A DNA stretch of 64,000 bases from Rahnella bonaserana (GTDB taxonomy: Bacteria > Pseudomonadota > Gammaproteobacteria > Enterobacterales > Enterobacteriaceae), in the NCBI RefSeq assembly GCF_019049675.1, contig NZ_JAFMOW010000051.1:1-64000 (forward strand). Direction: 5' to 3'. Position 1 is the first letter of the stretch; every line of letters begins with the position of its first letter. Made by a program: the position numbers and the translations under genes. Positions 63,000 through 64,000 of the stretch are shown here, piece after piece. A model generated the notes under the pieces. That model was given only the letters and a program-made list of their open reading frames with translations. It ran no database searches and had not been told where the DNA came from.

Positions 63000-64000
63000 A
63001 TGCGTATTGTGCTATGGGTTTTTTCTGTTTTTTCAATAATGGCATTATCAAATGCTTATGCTGAGGGTGTATATGTATCCTACAGTCAAATAAAAAATAG
63101 CAATTTAACTTATACAAACAGGATTGATCTCAATGAAGAAGAGTCACGTTGGGTTGAGCATAAAAAGAATTTTATAATTGCTACATCTCCTTTTGAAATC
63201 TCAACGTTACTTTCCAAAGATTCATCTTCACGTGCTCAGGGTATATTGGCAGATTATTTCCATCTAATGGAAACGTCACTGAAACTGAAGGTCATTATTC
63301 ATGAATATCCTACGCAAGAAAAGGCAATTGCTGCATTGGAAAGTAATCAAGCCGATATGGTTCTATCATCTTTTACTGAGATGGAGTTGGAAAATGAAAA
63401 ATATCTGAAATCATCGCCAATTCTGAGCAGTTCTCCAGCGCTCATTTCCTCAAAAAAAAACACCATGCTTCCCTCTGGTAGCAATCATCATGTGAGCGTA
63501 GCCAGAGCAGGGAATAGCCCATCTGATAGTTTCATTAAAGAACATTTTCCGAATGCAAACATCACATCCTTCAAAAATAATTATCAGGCCATATCAGAAG
63601 TAGATAATAATGAAGCAGACTATTTTTTTGGGAATGGTTTAATTATAGCCGCATTTATGTCTAAGTCTTTTCCAAACTCTCTAAATTTAATAAAAAACTA
63701 TCGAGAGCCGGTGGCAGAAACCCACTTTATTTCTAAAAGCAATCAACCTTTGCAAGCAAGATTGATTGAGCGTTTTATTGCGTCATTGAGCAATGATATC
63801 AGAACCCAAATTCTAAAAAACTGGATCGGTGGTGATATCTGCTTTTTCACGCAAAAAAATTGCCGTTTTACAATGGAAGAGTTGAACTGGATAAAACAAA
63901 ATAAAAAATTCCCAGTACTGGTAAATCCGTATTTCCCTCCTTTTACATTACTGGATGATAATGGGACTGTCAGAGGGATAATGGGCGACATCCTCAATAT
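63000..64000 (+). CDS. evgS: EvgS-type hybrid sensor kinase, N-terminal part (runs off window)
   Basis: Open from ATG 63000 to the window end with no stop (333 codons). A signal peptide (WVFSVFSIMALSNAYA) is followed by the first periplasmic solute-binding-type domain (NFIIATSPFEISTLLS to WIGGDICFF) and the start of a second (TMEELNWIKQNKKFPVLVNPYFPPFTLLDDNGTVRGIMGDIL). Tandem periplasmic domains of this kind define EvgS/BvgS. The kinase, receiver and HPt domains would lie beyond the edge. Confidence 0.88.
   Translation, partial: MRIVLWVFSVFSIMALSNAYAEGVYVSYSQIKNSNLTYTNRIDLNEEESRWVEHKKNFIIATSPFEISTLLSKDSSSRAQGILADYFHLMETSLKLKVIIHEYPTQEKAIAALESNQADMVLSSFTEMELENEKYLKSSPILSSSPALISSKKNTMLPSGSNHHVSVARAGNSPSDSFIKEHFPNANITSFKNNYQAISEVDNNEADYFFGNGLIIAAFMSKSFPNSLNLIKNYREPVAETHFISKSNQPLQARLIERFIASLSNDIRTQILKNWIGGDICFFTQKNCRFTMEELNWIKQNKKFPVLVNPYFPPFTLLDDNGTVRGIMGDILN

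Overview
This window is a piece of a large IncF-type plasmid from an enterobacterium (Enterobacter, Klebsiella, Pantoea, Kosakonia or a relative). The evidence is a RepFIB-type RepA with iterons (60.2-61.9 kb), the ssb / DUF905 / ParB-like / psiB / psiA order of the F leading region (54.0-50.1 kb, reverse strand), a ResD-like resolvase, umuDC behind a LexA box, a ParA + ribbon-helix-helix partition pair, several toxin-antitoxin modules, an IS30 of exactly 1221 bp, and several IS3- and Tn3-family elements, many of them broken. No conjugation (tra) gene is present. The leading region is cut short inside psiA.

Layout. 0-4 kb: IS3-family relic, yefM-yoeB, ResD-like recombinase, an IS3-family element with a frameshifted OrfA. 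4-7.5 kb: four unrecognised genes, the first two an AT-rich co-oriented pair. 7.5-9.1 kb: a close homologue of phage P1 Cre, preceded by a 34-bp loxP-like site (13-bp arms, 8-bp spacer). 9.2-14.3 kb: GNAT/DUF1778 and AbiEi/AbiEii toxin-antitoxin modules around an IS30 that split an older IS3-family element. 14.7-32.2 kb: a block bounded by two 38-bp Tn3-type terminal-repeat relics in direct orientation. It holds an IclR-controlled sugar-acid catabolic operon (MHS transporter, enolase-superfamily dehydratase, DapA-family lyase, dgoK, dgoA), a two-component system with a lipoprotein and MipA, small accessory genes, a short tyrosine recombinase inside a dispersed GTCCGC repeat family, and a VOC / FMN reductase / LysR / MFS cluster. 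32.3-34.0 kb: DapA-family relic, RelB/RelE module, an Xre antitoxin whose 5' end is cut off. 34.0-50.1 kb: a 16,114-bp Tn3-family transposon with 38-bp inverted repeats, tnpR, a frameshifted tnpA, and a redox/detoxification cargo with four LysR regulators. 50.1-54.0 kb: leading region. 54.0-62.4 kb: structured non-coding DNA, arrays of 7-bp repeats beside the partition genes, umuDC, an SRAP-family protein and the replication origin. 62.4-64 kb: an EvgA/EvgS-type phosphorelay that runs off the window.

How the parts work together: replication (RepA, iterons, DnaA box), segregation (ParA + RHH protein on heptad repeats), multimer resolution (ResD-like and Cre-like recombinases), post-segregational stability (four toxin-antitoxin pairs plus an orphan antitoxin) and SOS/ssDNA functions (ssb, psiB, umuDC, SRAP) form the plasmid backbone. 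Metabolic and redox genes are the cargo. The least explained parts are the gene pair at 4.05-6.23 kb, the pair at 6.30-7.53 kb, the lox-like site/Cre pair, the heptad arrays and the GTCCGC repeat family with its recombinase. All family assignments come from reading the sequence; no database search was run.
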